Assembly (NCBI GenBank): GCA_002224055.1
Contig: AZLU01000068.1
Coordinates: 1 to 64,000 of the forward strand
Length of the DNA: 64,000 nt
Source of the DNA: Pezizomycotina sp. ARF18
Lineage: Eukaryota > Ascomycota
Direction of reading: 5' to 3'
Position 1 is the first letter of the stretch. Each line of letters opens with the position of its first letter. This document shows positions 47,605 through 58,561 of the stretch, piece after piece. The translations under genes and the position numbers were made by a program. The notes under the pieces are model-generated. The model saw nothing but the letters and a program-made list of their open reading frames with translations, made no database searches and was not told the origin of the DNA.

Positions 47605-48861
47605 CTAGTTGTAAGTCTTCTGTTGGAAACCGAGCTTCTTACCCTCAGGATCGAAGCAAGCGACGACACCCTTGAGGAAGATATCTCCGTAGATGTCGAT
47701 GCCAATACCAGCGCTGCTCTGGATACCACCGAAGCATGTGCTCGAGCCAGCCTCGACAGGGGCGAAGTTGACAACACCTCCCGGGATCTTGTAGCTGCTT
47801 CCCTCGATCTCAACGGTGACATCGGGAACCTTGGCGCTGCAGTCGAAGGTGTAACCACCGGCTTGCTCATCGTTGGAGCCGCCAAAAGAGCCATAGTAGC
47901 TCTCGAGGAAGTTTTCGTCGGAGGTGTAGAGAAGGGTGGTACCGGTATCGGCGATACCACCGGTGCTAACGAGCGTGGTGCTGCCGGAGCCGGAACCGCC
48001 ACCGGAGCCGCCGTGGTGGTGGTCACGGTGTTGGCGGGACTTGAGCTTATTGCCTGAGCTGGTCCACTGCCAGAAGCCTTGGCTGTCGTCGATGCCGAAC
48101 CAGTTGACTTTACCGTCGCCGTTAGACTCGCAGGTGCCGAAGGTGTAGGTTGAGGTTCCCTTCCAGCGAAGATCGGCGGTGAACTGCCAGCCGAGCTCTT
48201 GCCGGACTGCTCGATGGCGTTATCGATCCAGGTGCGCTGCTGCTGAGGAGTGACAGTGTTGATGGAGCTGAAGGCTAGACCAACGAGACCGTCGGGCTTT
48301 CCGGACTCAAACTCGGATGAAGCCGTGGTGGCACACTCAACGGCCTGGTTCTTGACGGCGAGGCCACCGATGGTAACGGTCGTGGTGGCGACGTCGCCGG
48401 AAGCACTGCTGCCGTCACCGTAGCTGATCGACCAGCTAGCACCGTCCAAGGTCTTACCGCCATCGGTAGGGCTCGCGCAGTTGTACGTCTGGTGGCTGCC
48501 GGAGCTGCCACCAAAGACCCAGAGGTCGCGCTTCCAGTGTCGAAGTCGAGATTGAAGGTCTTGCCACCAATCTCGACGGGAGCGAGCCATTCGGACTGAT
48601 CAGGATCGGGAGTGGCGGTAACGGATCCATCACCACCCTTCTGGCGTCTCCTGAGCTTGGATGCCTGCCTCATGGCGGCGGCGCGGACGTGCGGCGGGAC
48701 TGGAGCGCCGTACTTCTGGTACGTTTTCATCATGTGGGCGGGACCATTAGGGACGAAGTTAGGGTTCTTGACCATGGTGACCGTGTGAATTTGCGAGTAG
48801 TTGGTGCCGCGATCGCGCCGAGGGCGCCGGCGAGGGCTAGAGCAACTGATGCTGAGATCAT
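47605..48861 (-). CDS. Secreted aspartic protease (penicillopepsin-like, A1 family)
   Basis: An extracellular pepsin-type endopeptidase. The signal peptide MISASVALALAGALGAIAAP is followed by a pro-region with FVPNGPAHMMKTYQKYGAPV and a basic KLRRRQK cleavage area. The mature enzyme has the first catalytic motif LDFDTGSADLWVF (slip near 48527), SWSISYGDGSSASGDV, DGLVGLAFSSINTVTPQQQ, FTADLRWKGTSTYTFG (slip near 48190), NWFGIDDSQGFWQWTSSG, the second catalytic motif IADTGTTLLY, the flap-side disulfide partners in FDCSAKVP and SSTCFGGIQSS, and the C-terminus VACFDPEGKKLGFQQKTYN. Both catalytic Asp are present. A His/Gly/Ser-rich insert (RDHHHGGSGGGSGSGS) precedes the second motif and is unusual. 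About 400 residues, normal for the family. Three single-base slips. Confidence 0.88.
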
Positions 48862-49018
48862 TGTGTAGGAGATTGAAACTGTGGAAAGAATCGAAGAAGT
48901 GAAATGAAAACCAAGCGAGGATGAGCGCTGCTCGATATCGTGTGTTTGTTGGTCCGAAAGCTTAGGCTTTGAAGGATGGAGAAGAAAAGAAGACGCTTGA
49001 AGAGGATGATATCGCCGA

Positions 49019-49026
49019 CTTAAATA
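49019..49026 (-). promoter_or_regulatory. TATA-like box of the protease gene
   Basis: TATTTAAG on the reverse strand, about 160 bases upstream of the protease ATG. Weak match, given only for its position. Confidence 0.3.
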
Positions 49027-52000
49027 GAAAATCTTAGAAAACTTCATTGAACAATCGAGAGCGGGTATGATACGACAAAATGATCAGTCCGTTCCGATTA
49101 ACAAGCTGCAAACACCTCATGACCTGTCTGCGATCTCGTTATCCAGCATTAGTATGGGACGACTCTGCGTGTTTCAACCGTGACCCCACTTTCGCGCCAT
49201 CTGTAGATTCAATTTCAATTGATATCGCCATATCGAACAGAGTCAGAAGTACCAAGACTTTACATCTTCGGTATGTACACCAGCCGTAGCGTTGCTTGTG
49301 AAAAGTTTAGCCGTCTCGGCCATACAAAATGTTGAGAAGAGAAACTTTTTCTGCAGGAAAGAAAAAGAGGGCCTTAGGAGGGATTCCATGGCCTTCAGAG
49401 TGGAGTCAACTGCATATGTGGCGTTGAGGAATTGCCGTTGTTACCTCACGACACTGGTTTCGTCCCGTTTTTCTCACGACCATAAACTGATCACTAGCAG
49501 CTCTGAGTCGTGCCAAGTCATGCAGCTAGCGGGTTCGGAGAAAACGTACCGCACGGGACATGTAAATGTCTGCAAGAGAAGTATGCACAGAAGGCCAATC
49601 TGTCTGTAGGAGCGATCATATGCCAATGAATGAGATCGTGGAATGAAGACGGTTAGACAAATGAGCTCCAGGAACTGGAAGATGCCGAGCCCACCACCTT
49701 CCGGGATTTTAGCGTCTTGTTATTCGTTTGTTATCTTCTTGTGCCGTGTAGGCTGCCTGTTCAGGACAGGCCCGGGGGCGGTTACCCGTCACGGTTTTGC
49801 GGACCGAGCCTCCATTTTACAGTGGGGTCGTCAAAACAGCAGAAGGTCCTTCTAGAAATGGGCCCAGATAGACTTCATACCTATCGACTCGGAGGCGGCG
49901 TGGATAAATCATAGCTGGACACGTTATTACAGCGATAAGTACCATGTTGGTTAGGACGGTCTATCGTGATTTTGAGTTCAGTATAACGTTTTCGTTTCTT
50001 GTGCTAGTCAAGGATTTCCAAAAGTACCTAGACTTAAACCGAGCGCCGTCTGGAAGATCTTTGAACGTTTAGAGCCCGCTTCACTCCAACAGCGTGAAAA
50101 GTAATATGGAGCTTTCTGAACTGTTTTTTGGCGAAACAGTATTGATTAGTATAGTCGCAACAATAGACGCTGAATATACTCCGAGCCTCAGACGATACTC
50201 GCTCGAGGTTCACTCCCTCCAGCACAGGAGCCAAAAGTGGGTCCAGAGTGGAGCTTTATACCTTCTAGAAGGAGAGGAGATCTCCTGACATCCGGATTTC
50301 AAATTGGGCTTTCGTGCTTGTACGGCAACGATGTCGGAAAGTACAATATGCAAGACGATCAAAAGTGCACGGCATGTCTTGCATAATCCTGTCTCCGCTA
50401 TTTCTTCCTCCATCGAATTTCGCAAATAACGAATCACTTCGTGGAGCCGAGGACGCATGGTGCGTCGTTGTACTCTACATTAGAATATTCTAGAGAGAAC
50501 CATCTGTCGTTCGTTCCGTACTATTCGTCCTCTGCATGCTGCAGCTAGGTGATCATTTCCCGTCTTTATTGCAGATAAGTTTTGAGCTGCAGCAAAAACA
50601 GAAGAGCAGCCGCTTGTTTCGAGGATCGATGGGTGCTTGATCTGCATCTCTAGCGGAAAAGGTACGGGTACCTGCTTCATTTGATATCTCAGGCACGCAA
50701 AATCGGACTTTCGTGAGGCAATCCGGCTCTTATCCGGATCATCTGGAGCTCTCCCGCGCAAATAGTTCAAGTCTCGCGTACCACAAGAAGCTCTCCTTTT
50801 CGAGTTTGAAGTACGTCTCGTTTAATATATTGCGGCCATCAACATTATAATTGGCTTTTGTGCGATTGCTTGACGACGATTAGATTTCTAATCGAAGTTA
50901 GTGTAATGATGTGCTCGAGGATCAAGAAACGCGACGAGCATGGTGATTTACCATGCTCTAGTTTTGCTCGCTCGGAATATCAAAAGAAACTACCTTTTCT
51001 CTACTTAAGTAGGAGGATGAAGGGAAAGCTTTATCGCTTCCCTGGACGCTAAGTACATTTCTCTTCTCAGGAGCTCGGGGTGGCAACTTCACATCACATC
51101 TATTCTTACCATCTTTACGGCTACAAAAACGCGAGCCGGGATCCGTTATTTATCTGCACAACTTTCTACGAGTTTTCTGGTGAGAGGAGGGCTCCCCAGC
51201 ACTGACGGCGTCGCATCTCCCGTACTATTCACTCTACTGTAACTGTTAATAAAGTAACACGACAACATATATCGATTCAAACTGGTGGAAGATAGTTTTA
51301 GTATTATTGAACATTAATACTCTGGCGTTATCCGAGCCGCGTATCTTTGGCGCCTCCGCCGTTCCTCGATTATCAATGCGCAACTCAAGCCGTTGGGGAG
51401 TTCATAAGACTAGGTAACTTTTATCAGGGATCGTAAGCCCAAGGTGCACGGCCGAATGCATTTTCCAAAGATTCAAAGCTTGAAAACCTAACAGCTTTGC
51501 TTCGCCGTGGAGGATCCAGGAACTTCAAATGTGAGTGGAGCTGATTCACGAAATCCCTTCGAATGTAATAGACAGAGTCAGATTAGTTCAGAGAACTCTG
51601 GACGAGGAAGAGTTCTGCACGACGTCTCATTCTTATCGAGGTCATCGGTGATTACGAGCCTGATACAGGAGCTCGGAGTATGTGTAAGAAGGGATCCCTC
51701 GCCTGTATACGCGCTCTGAACTTTATGTGCGCTGCAAGGATCAGTCAAGGAAACGGGGGGGAGGGGGTTTAGGAGGAGCTTGAGATCTTGGCGTCCTCTG
51801 CATTTTTACGCGTATAGGCCGTTGGCATTGCAGATCAAGCTTTTCTAAGCCCGCCCGCTAAAAATCGTTGAAAGAAACGTTTGCATGGACATTTGGGTTT
51901 TTGTTATTTCTTTTAATGCCGGCGCTTTTCGGCATTTATTCTTTCCTATTCGATAATAGCTAGGTTTTTTAAAGGATTATTACGACCTCATGATTAGGTG

Positions 52001-52426
52001 TCTCATCCGAACATAAGAGACATGTCGATAAAGGCTGATATTCCGCTTTACGCAAGGAACGGTATTGGGACGGCCAAGGAGTACAGGGGACGGCAAGCCT
52101 AGCACATACTTTATCGCCATATAGCGAGCTTCTACTTCGGGCTATCACGAAAATTATATTCATTTAGATAGCATCTATCTCTATCTCTTCCTTTCTGAGA
52201 ATATTCTAATATTGGCACAATTGCACAATGGTACGTTATTCTGCACTGATGTTATTCTAGCTCATTGCAATGGGACGACTCGCAAATGAATAACGGCAGA
52301 GTACTGTACTGATTTCGGTTTTTATGGACAAGGATAAACAATGGCACCAGGGGTGTATGAGACAAATAGATCATATTCTGGAATAAGGAATATAGAATGT
52401 CAATAACTATCAGTAACTAGGTACAA
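49027..52426. other. 3.4 kb without a recognised gene
   Basis: Several frames of 60-105 codons occur (for example 49292-49609, minus 50480-50770, 51507-51719), none with a motif, signal peptide or conserved splice pattern. I see no repeats or elements in it. Confidence 0.35.
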
Positions 52427-52849
52427 TTAATGCTTAGGGCTGTTCTTCGATTTAGCAATTGGAGCGTGATCGTGGTCATCGAAAGCATCTGCATCCCCCG
52501 ATAAATCTGGCCGCTTGGGCTTTTTATTCTTGGTAACTTTCGGAGCAGGAGCAGGTTTCTCATCGTCGTCAAAGTCGTCTTCAGCTCCAGATAAGTCAAC
52601 CTTCGGAACCTTCTTCAGCCCCATTGCCACAGCGCGGTCATCATCGAAGGCATCTGCGCCACCTGATAGATCTGGCTTGGTAGTCTTCTTAGGTACCGCG
52701 GCGACGGGCCTGTTGTCTGCGTCGTCGAAGGCGTCCGCATCTCCTGATAAGTCGGGCTTGGTAGGCTTGATTTTTCCGAAGCCGATGATGGGCGAGGCCG
52801 TCGCCATACTGACGAGCGAAGCCGTAAGGAGGATCGAGGATACCTTCAT
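52427..52849 (-). CDS. Secreted repeat precursor with dibasic (kexin) sites, four DLSG repeats
   Basis: An intact 140-residue frame. The signal peptide is MKVSSILLTASLVSMATAS. The rest is four imperfect repeats of 25-30 residues whose core is PDLSGDADAFDD (residues 32, 59, 84 and 114 onward; the third core is VDLSGAEDDFDD). Each core is acidic, followed by a Pro/Ala-rich or short variable spacer ending in dibasic pairs: KK54-55, KK79-80, KK109-110 and KR112-113. Signal peptide, tandem repeats and Kex2-type sites are the layout of fungal precursors cut in the Golgi into several copies of a short peptide, as in ustiloxin-type RiPP precursors or alpha-pheromone precursors. The core has no Tyr or Cys. 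No DUF3328 (UstY-like) gene was seen nearby. Its function is unknown. No slips. Confidence 0.8.
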   Translation of the reverse strand: MKVSSILLTASLVSMATASPIIGFGKIKPTKPDLSGDADAFDDADNRPVAAVPKKTTKPDLSGGADAFDDDRAVAMGLKKVPKVDLSGAEDDFDDDEKPAPAPKVTKNKKPKRPDLSGDADAFDDHDHAPIAKSKNSPKH

Positions 52850-52982
52850 CGTGAAATTCTTTTTTAGGTCGTGACTACTGGATTGCGTTTAGATGGTGGG
52901 TTTGTATTACGATGGGTAGGAATGAAGGTGGTAGTACGGGTGATTGAACTAGAAGATAATGTACTCGATCGCGAAAGGGTCT

Positions 52983-52989
52983 TTTTATA
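52983..52989 (-). promoter_or_regulatory. TATA box of the DLSG-repeat precursor
   Basis: TATAAAA on the reverse strand about 134-140 bases upstream of the ATG. The surrounding ten bases are self-complementary, so the box also reads forward. Confidence 0.5.
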
Positions 52990-53346
52990 AAACTTCCTTA
53001 ACATAGATTTGGCTCCGGAGCCTTGATGCTCTCAAGATTCACATTTTGATTCCGCCAGCGGTTTTAGCTCACTTCTGGACAAACTGTGAAACAAAAATTT
53101 AAGGTCTCAAACGATAGGCATTGCCTTCTCTAGCACGATGTAGGATTCGGAGGTTTTCCAGATGTCGCGGGAATTTATTATGCATGGTATTTCAGAAACA
53201 CCCCGTCGATAGCGTCCATGCTCCAAGTATACGAATCATACTAGTGCCTGACAAGCAATGAAGTAACGTCCCGGTTACGAATCTCAAGAAAGAACCACTC
53301 GTGAAAACAACCTGTATCGCCCATAGTCCGATAATTCCATATTCCA

Positions 53347-53580
53347 TCAGAAAACTAGTTGATTAGAATGTGTAAATATATAACTTGAAGAGTCCACGAA
53401 GTCGATAAACTTGAACACGACAACGTTCCCCAACGGGAAATTCCGTCCTGTAAAGCACTCCTCTCGTTGACTGCCGCATGCGGTTGCTGTGCAGCACTTT
53501 AGCGCAAGCCACCACCAAACGCCTGGGCTCAACATCTGTCCCATCCAGGTGCGACAAGCTAAAGGAATGCACCCATTCAT
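53347..53580 (-). other. Unassigned Cys-containing frame between the two precursors
   Basis: A 77-codon frame with a Cys-rich middle (ALKCCTATACGSQREECF) lies in the divergent interval. It lacks a signal peptide. An overlapping 69-codon frame competes with it. Probably not a gene, though a degenerate secreted protein is possible. Confidence 0.15.
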
Positions 53581-53758
53581 GAGTATTCCAAATCCCTTTG
53601 TTCGCTCAGCCGCCGCCTCGTGAGTCTAGCTCCAATGAATCTGCTCACGAGGGTAACGAATGGAATTGCTATTCTATTTTTCCGTACATGCGCTGTTAAA
53701 AGGTTTTCGCAGTTCCATGCTGGAAGAAGTTGTGTCTAGATCCGTGGCCGGTTTTTGG

Positions 53759-53766
53759 TATATAAG
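53759..53766 (+). promoter_or_regulatory. TATA box of the NDVI-repeat precursor
   Basis: TATATAAG about 155 bases upstream of the ATG at 53922, followed by a C/T-rich leader as is common in fungal promoters. Confidence 0.5.
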
Positions 53767-53921
53767 ACCCCTGATCATCTCTTTCATATAACTGTCCTAG
53801 ACGAAACGGATTTCAATATCGAGCGATCGTCCTACCCTACCATACCTCCTCCAGACATCCTAAACTGACCTTCATAAACCATCCCTTTCGGCTGTTACAT
53901 ATTGTCTTCCATACAACAACC

Positions 53922-54107
53922 ATGAAGTCCTCCATTCTCCTCACTCTTACCCTCGCCATGTCAGCCCTTGCCGTCCCTCTCCCCAGGAAAAGCACCGGCA
54001 ACGATCCTGGCATCGTCATTGGCTCGAGGTCACCCAAGAAGAACGACGTCATCGCCGTTTCGAGAGAAGCTGAACCTAGGAAGAACGATGTGATCGTGGT
54101 TTCTTGA
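53922..54107 (+). CDS. Small secreted repeat precursor with dibasic sites, NDVI repeats
   Basis: An intact 61-residue frame. The signal peptide MKSSILLTLTLAMSALAVP is followed by three related short units: RK22-23 then NDPGIVIGSR, KK39-40 then NDVIAVSR, and RK53-54 then NDVIVVS ending exactly at the C-terminus. The spacer REAEP before the last RK recalls the Glu-Ala/Glu-Pro dipeptides trimmed by Ste13-type dipeptidyl peptidases after Kex2 cleavage. The released product would be a 7-8-residue hydrophobic peptide. It is divergent from the DLSG precursor, with 1.07 kb between the two start codons. No known pheromone core is present. Family unrecognised. No slips. Confidence 0.7.
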   Translation: MKSSILLTLTLAMSALAVPLPRKSTGNDPGIVIGSRSPKKNDVIAVSREAEPRKNDVIVVS

Positions 54108-54840
54108 ACCGTATGGTGGATGGGAAGGGTCACAACCGAGTTATGCCATGGACGTATGAATAGAACAGGATGACTTATTGGAAGGATTTAAATGGGAGCG
54201 GGCACTACCCCGGCCACGGTCGAGGATTTTGTTCAAAAGTTACTAGTATTTGGGGGTTGGTTTCACTTGGTGTGCATAATACTGATGTAGAACGGGAACG
54301 CCACTGGCATTTAGCAATACCGTTCAATGAATGAGTATCCGGAGTTTCGAAAGTTGTGAATTTTTCGGAAACTTCGGCGTTATACAAGTGCGTCGACCAT
54401 TTTGGTCGAATGAGACTTTGGAGAAGTTCGCTGAAATAACCCGGCTCTTAGGGAGTACGGAACGTATTAAGTAACGAGAATCGGAGATATGAAATGCAGA
54501 AGCACTTTTAAGCTTCCTAGAATTAGCAGAGAGAGGCCCTCTCGCAAGCAGATCGTGAGCTGTCTGTGAATGTGGTTTATCTACATGAAATTAAGATTAC
54601 TAAGTGAGGAATATAATAATAAGAGCCAGAAGCTCCTGACCAACCTGAATAGATGCTACCAGAAAAACAAAGGAGTACGAAAAAAACAAGGGGACAAAGT
54701 AACAAAAGGCGAAAAAAACTCAAGAAATCAAAAACATCCATCCCAATTGCCCAATACCATCAAACTACTTCCCATTCCCCTTTACAAACCTCCACGTCCT
54801 CCCCCTAATCTCCCGCCACCGCCAGCATACCTCCCTCCCG
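54108..54840. other. Intergenic
   Basis: About 730 bases between the small precursor and the F-box/LRR gene. No recognised content. Confidence 0.4.
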
Positions 54841-56701
54841 TCAACCGTATAAACTTAACATCCCGCCTAATACCCCGCTCTTCCTCTTCGGTCCGTACTC
54901 CCTGACCCCCTCTTCTACCTGTCCGACGCACTGCTTACACTGTCCGCATACAGCTCCTTGCTTATTCACGACGCAACAAACACCCAAATTCAACGTCTCC
55001 AGCTCCGGCAGGAAACACTCGCGAACGCTCCAGCACATCTCTAATAACTGCGATACCCACACCTTCCCGTTGTTCCCGGGTGTTATAGTAAGGATTTTCA
55101 GGTTATTACAGCTCCGCAGCGCCTTTGTTGTGATGGTGTTCCGCGCGGTGTATACCCCGTAGACGTAGAAATACACGAGCGTAAGTGTAATTCCTCCAAC
55201 GACCCACCTCCCCGAGTTGCGGAAGCGCCGTCGACCAGAACCTATCAAGGCATGTAGAGTACGGCAAATGCACGTCTAACTTGCGTAACACGCCAGGAAG
55301 TTGAGGGGAGCGGAGGTACGATAACCAGCTCTTGTTAACGCGGGAAGCGTGAGTTCCTCGAGTAGTATTCCGTGACGGGAGGCGGTTTCTTCGTTTGGGA
55401 TGTCGCGGTATACCATCGACGGCTTCAGTATCGTGAGCGTCTTGAGGTTACTCAATCGACCCAGCGCGTCGGCGCTATGGTAGTTGTGCACGCCTCTATG
55501 CGTCGCAAGCGTAAGTATCGGCACCGTGAGATTCCTTATCGGCAACGGCCCATCACCCGGCCACCGCTCGCATATCGCCAGCAGCGTAAGCCCTGATCGA
55601 TACTCAACGACGGTAACTCCGGATCGTCCTCCGCCTGTTCGTCGATAACGTTAAGCTTGTTAAATTCGGGGAGCGGATACCCAGTTCGCGATGTCCCAGC
55701 ATACTGCGTCGACTCGGGCGCTGAAGCCGATGTAGAACGCTTCTTTTATGGTGAGATGCGTTATGTTTTGGATCGTGTTGGCGTAGAAGGCGTTGCGGGA
55801 GAGGTGCGGGCCGACGCAGTCTTCGAGGAATGTGGAAGGTTTGTTGGGGTGGTCGAGCTTGCAGACGTGGCCGGCGGGTAACTCGCGCCAGGCGCGGAGG
55901 TTATGTGACTTTCGCGGAGGGAGGAGAAGAAGGCTGGTGGGAGGGCGTAGGAGGTTGAGAGGTGGATGCAGCGGGCGGTCCATCTGCCATAAAAGGAATA
56001 ATTGCTTCGTTAGCCTTATTTTTTACGTAAGGGGAAGGAAAAAAGAAACTAGAAGAGGATAAGGAGGATGATGTACTTACTTCAAAACCTCCAAGCTCTT
56101 CATCCTGTTGCACGCAAAGTTAAGTACGGCTAACTGCGCGTCCGTAACCTTCTCCACTAGACTCCTAAACGGAACATGCTCGGGTACCTTGCCACAAGCG
56201 TCAAATACCGTACCGCATGCCACGGCGGCTGCTGCGTCTGCCTCTCATCGCCAAACGGGTTCGCACCGAGCTTTACGCGACCAGAACAGCTAGGCGTGAA
56301 GCTCACGACGCGCTTCTGCGAAGGGTCCGACGCCCACGATATCGGGAACTCGCGCGCGCCGACGGTGCAGAGCCAGTTTATCGGCGGGGATTTGTGCGAG
56401 GATAGCGGCGGGTCTGTGGGCAGGCGAGGGGCGGGTTTTATGCGGACGGAAAGGTTGCGGAAGAGAGGGTGTGCGCGATTGAGGAGAGGAGGCGGTCGGT
56501 TAGGCGGATGGATTTCAGGTCTGTCGTTGAGAGCTGCTGCAGTGAAAGTCGAACAGGAGGAGGACGAGGGACGGAATGTCTAAATAAGTAGGTTCTATAG
56601 AGACAAAAGTAAGATGAAGGGTCGGGGAGGTTGTGATGAACGTACGTCGGCTTCTACGATGAAGAGGAGCATCTCGTTGGGGAGCTCCAGTAGCCCACCA
56701 T
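54841..56701 (-). CDS. F-box/LRR-like protein (VEED family member 1)
   Basis: A predicted SCF ubiquitin-ligase adaptor. The F-box is LLELPNEMLLFIVEAD (a one-base slip after the ATG at 56701), then a phase-0 intron 56537-56645 directly after VEAD. The next exon begins STTDLKSIRLTDRLLSSIA and HTLFRNLSVRIK, and includes PWHAVRYLTLVARYPSM. A second intron is at 55984-56080. After it come WRELPAGHVCKLDHPNKPS, ITHLTIKEAFYIGFSARVDA, then LRR-like lines (IRNLTVPILTLATHRG, LSNLKTLTILKPSMV, LLEELTLPALTRAG, LKILTITPGNNGKVW and PELETLNLGVC). A Cys-rich end has CGQCKQCVGQ. About 570 residues. Several slips. It shares the F-box wording and intron site with the genes at 59639 and 63181. Confidence 0.65.
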
Positions 56702-57553
56702 GACTGTTGTGACACTTGCAGCGGGGTCGTCGCTGCGTCCGAGGAGCTTCTGAGAGATGATTGGTGAGGTGAGAAAGATACAGACGACGAGAAGAGTGGT
56801 GAGAAGACCGCGATAAAGCTATGGGCGGCGATTAAGTCGCGAATTGATGGCGATGAGTGGCGAAGGTTGGCGATGGTTGGCGATGGTTGGCGATGGTGGT
56901 TTAGTGGGCTGTGAAGTGAAGTGAAGCAAGGAGGTTTTATTCTTTTATTGGCTCAAATTTGCTCAATAAAAAAAAAAAAAAGGTGGGATGAAAACAATAA
57001 AAGGGAAAAATACAGTAGGACCAGTTTAGCGTTACCGAGCCGTCGTTTTAGACTATCATCCGGATTGGGTAATAGCGTGTTGAGGCTCGAGCGTGTCGTA
57101 AGATTCCGTGATCGTTTTGGGCGCCCACGAGCAATCAGGACGCCATGATATTGGCCACGGTCATTGCGTCAGGCTAAGATCAAGACATCGATATCTTCAT
57201 TTTAAAATCTATTATACATCTTCGGTAAAATCTTACATTCGGAAGTGTTATTTTAGCGGTTTTATTATTCCGCGAATCGCGAAGCCCGTTGCAGCGGTCG
57301 AAGGCACCTTCCAACTCGAGATGATCGAGGAGAGCATCCTTGAACGCTGTAAGCAATGCTTTCTTGGAACTTGCCTCTTGATGGTCTTGGGTATTTCAAA
57401 TTCTAAAGCATAGCGAACGTAGACCTGGTTTACGCGACTCTCGACGATATATAGAAGTCAATGGGTTTGCTTCATGGATATAAAACCAGCTCATGAACCA
57501 ACGGGAGATCTTCACGATCATCGCCCTTCGAACTCCTGTCAGTATAGCCCATC
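56702..57553. other. Intergenic
   Basis: About 850 bases. Holds a short TTGGCGATGG tandem repeat (56864-56896) and an A tract of 13-14 (56969-56981). No gene recognised. Confidence 0.4.
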
Positions 57554-58561
57554 ATGTTCTCGTACGCTCTCCCCTTACTCCTTTCTCTCTACAGTAGTCT
57601 CCGCGGACCTCGGAAAGCCAGTCGCCTTCCCTGGCCCTCCGGCCTCCCCTACACCACCAACTCCTAAACTTCACCGAACCCCACTCCCCAAAATCGTCAA
57701 AAACCCGCCGGTATGATCCCCGCCGGCTGCCGCAACGAGTTCAACGTCCGCGCCGCATGCCGATCTGGGCGCAAGAGTTCTACAACGTAACCTACGACGA
57801 CTGCGCCGTTCCGTGGTACATATGCGCTGCGAGAACTCCCCCATACCCGCGCAAACACTCGCGGAAAATATCGGTCGTATCCCAGTTACCGCGCGACAGT
57901 TTTTGGGAATGCAATCGCGTATAAAGATAACAGCGGGAAAGCGCCGGAGTCGTATACGACCTACTCGATGTTGTCTTCACGGGCGACGTGAAGGATATTC
58001 AGGGGTATTTAAGGGCGGTATTGTATAATCTCGATTACTGGTGGTGGGCGGATTTACACCCTGTGCAGCCGTCCGGGAATTTGCTGTTTTCGGATTCGCA
58101 GACGTGGAAGGAGACGCTGGACAAAGCGGGAACTTGTGTTGCGGATGATGTTGCTAATAAAGGGTATTTGGATGCATTGACGGAAGTCTGGATTACAGTA
58201 GTATACGGCGTCAACGCGTTTGTAAAGGGTTTGAGTGGAGGGAAACTGTATCCCGATGGACCGGCGTGTTTGCAGGATAGCTGGAGTGTTGTGGATAAGT
58301 ATTTCGGACAGCCGGCGAACGCGCTGCCGGTGCAGAAGTGCTGGGAAAAGTTGGCGGTAGAGTAAGTCATGACCCATCAAGCAATCTTGATGTTTTGTTG
58401 CGCTTAAGAGTTCAAAGAGCTAATAGGTCCGTTATTGTAGTACTATTGTCAACTCGGCTACCGGACAGACGGTTTGGCCGCAGACGCCTCAGAGGAAAAT
58501 CGACGGGGTTAAGCAGATACCGGTTGACCGGTCGAAGATGCCGCCGAGGATGTGGCCGTGA
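57554..58561 (+). CDS. Secreted Cys-containing protein of unknown family
   Basis: Starts MFSYALPLLLSL. After a slip the frame reads TVVSADLGKPVAFPGPP, so a signal peptide cut near VSA is likely. A Pro-rich linker leads to GCRNEFNVRAAC, IWAQEFYNVTYDDCAVPWYI, ENSPIPAQTLAENIGRIPVT and NAIAYKDNSGKAPESYTTYS. A long clean part has DIQGYLRAVLYNLDYWWWAD, KAGTCVADDVANKGYLDAL, AFVKGLSGGKLYPDGPAC and CWEKLAVE. The intron 58361-58440 is followed by TIVNSATGQTVWPQTPQ to the stop. The CNVRxACDxW-type opening is reminiscent, from memory, of conidiation-protein con-13-like secreted proteins, but no HExxH metal site was seen. Treat the family as unknown. About 290 residues; four slips. Confidence 0.6.
58361..58440 (+). 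other. Intron in the secreted-protein gene
   Basis: 80 bp from GTAAGT to TGTAG. Removing it keeps the frame (VD then TIVNS). It supports expression of the locus. Confidence 0.65.

Noticed and set aside
47596-48057. 153-codon plus-strand frame opposite the protease
   Set aside because: Antisense shadow of a GC-rich coding region; the minus strand has the protease motifs.
52515-52874. 119-codon plus-strand frame opposite the DLSG precursor
   Set aside because: Mirror of the repeats, with no signal peptide at its start. The minus-strand frame explains the sequence better.
52427-54107. Mating-pheromone reading of the two precursors
   Set aside because: No Trp-Cys...Gly-Gln-type alpha-pheromone core and no C-terminal CaaX for an a-type pheromone.
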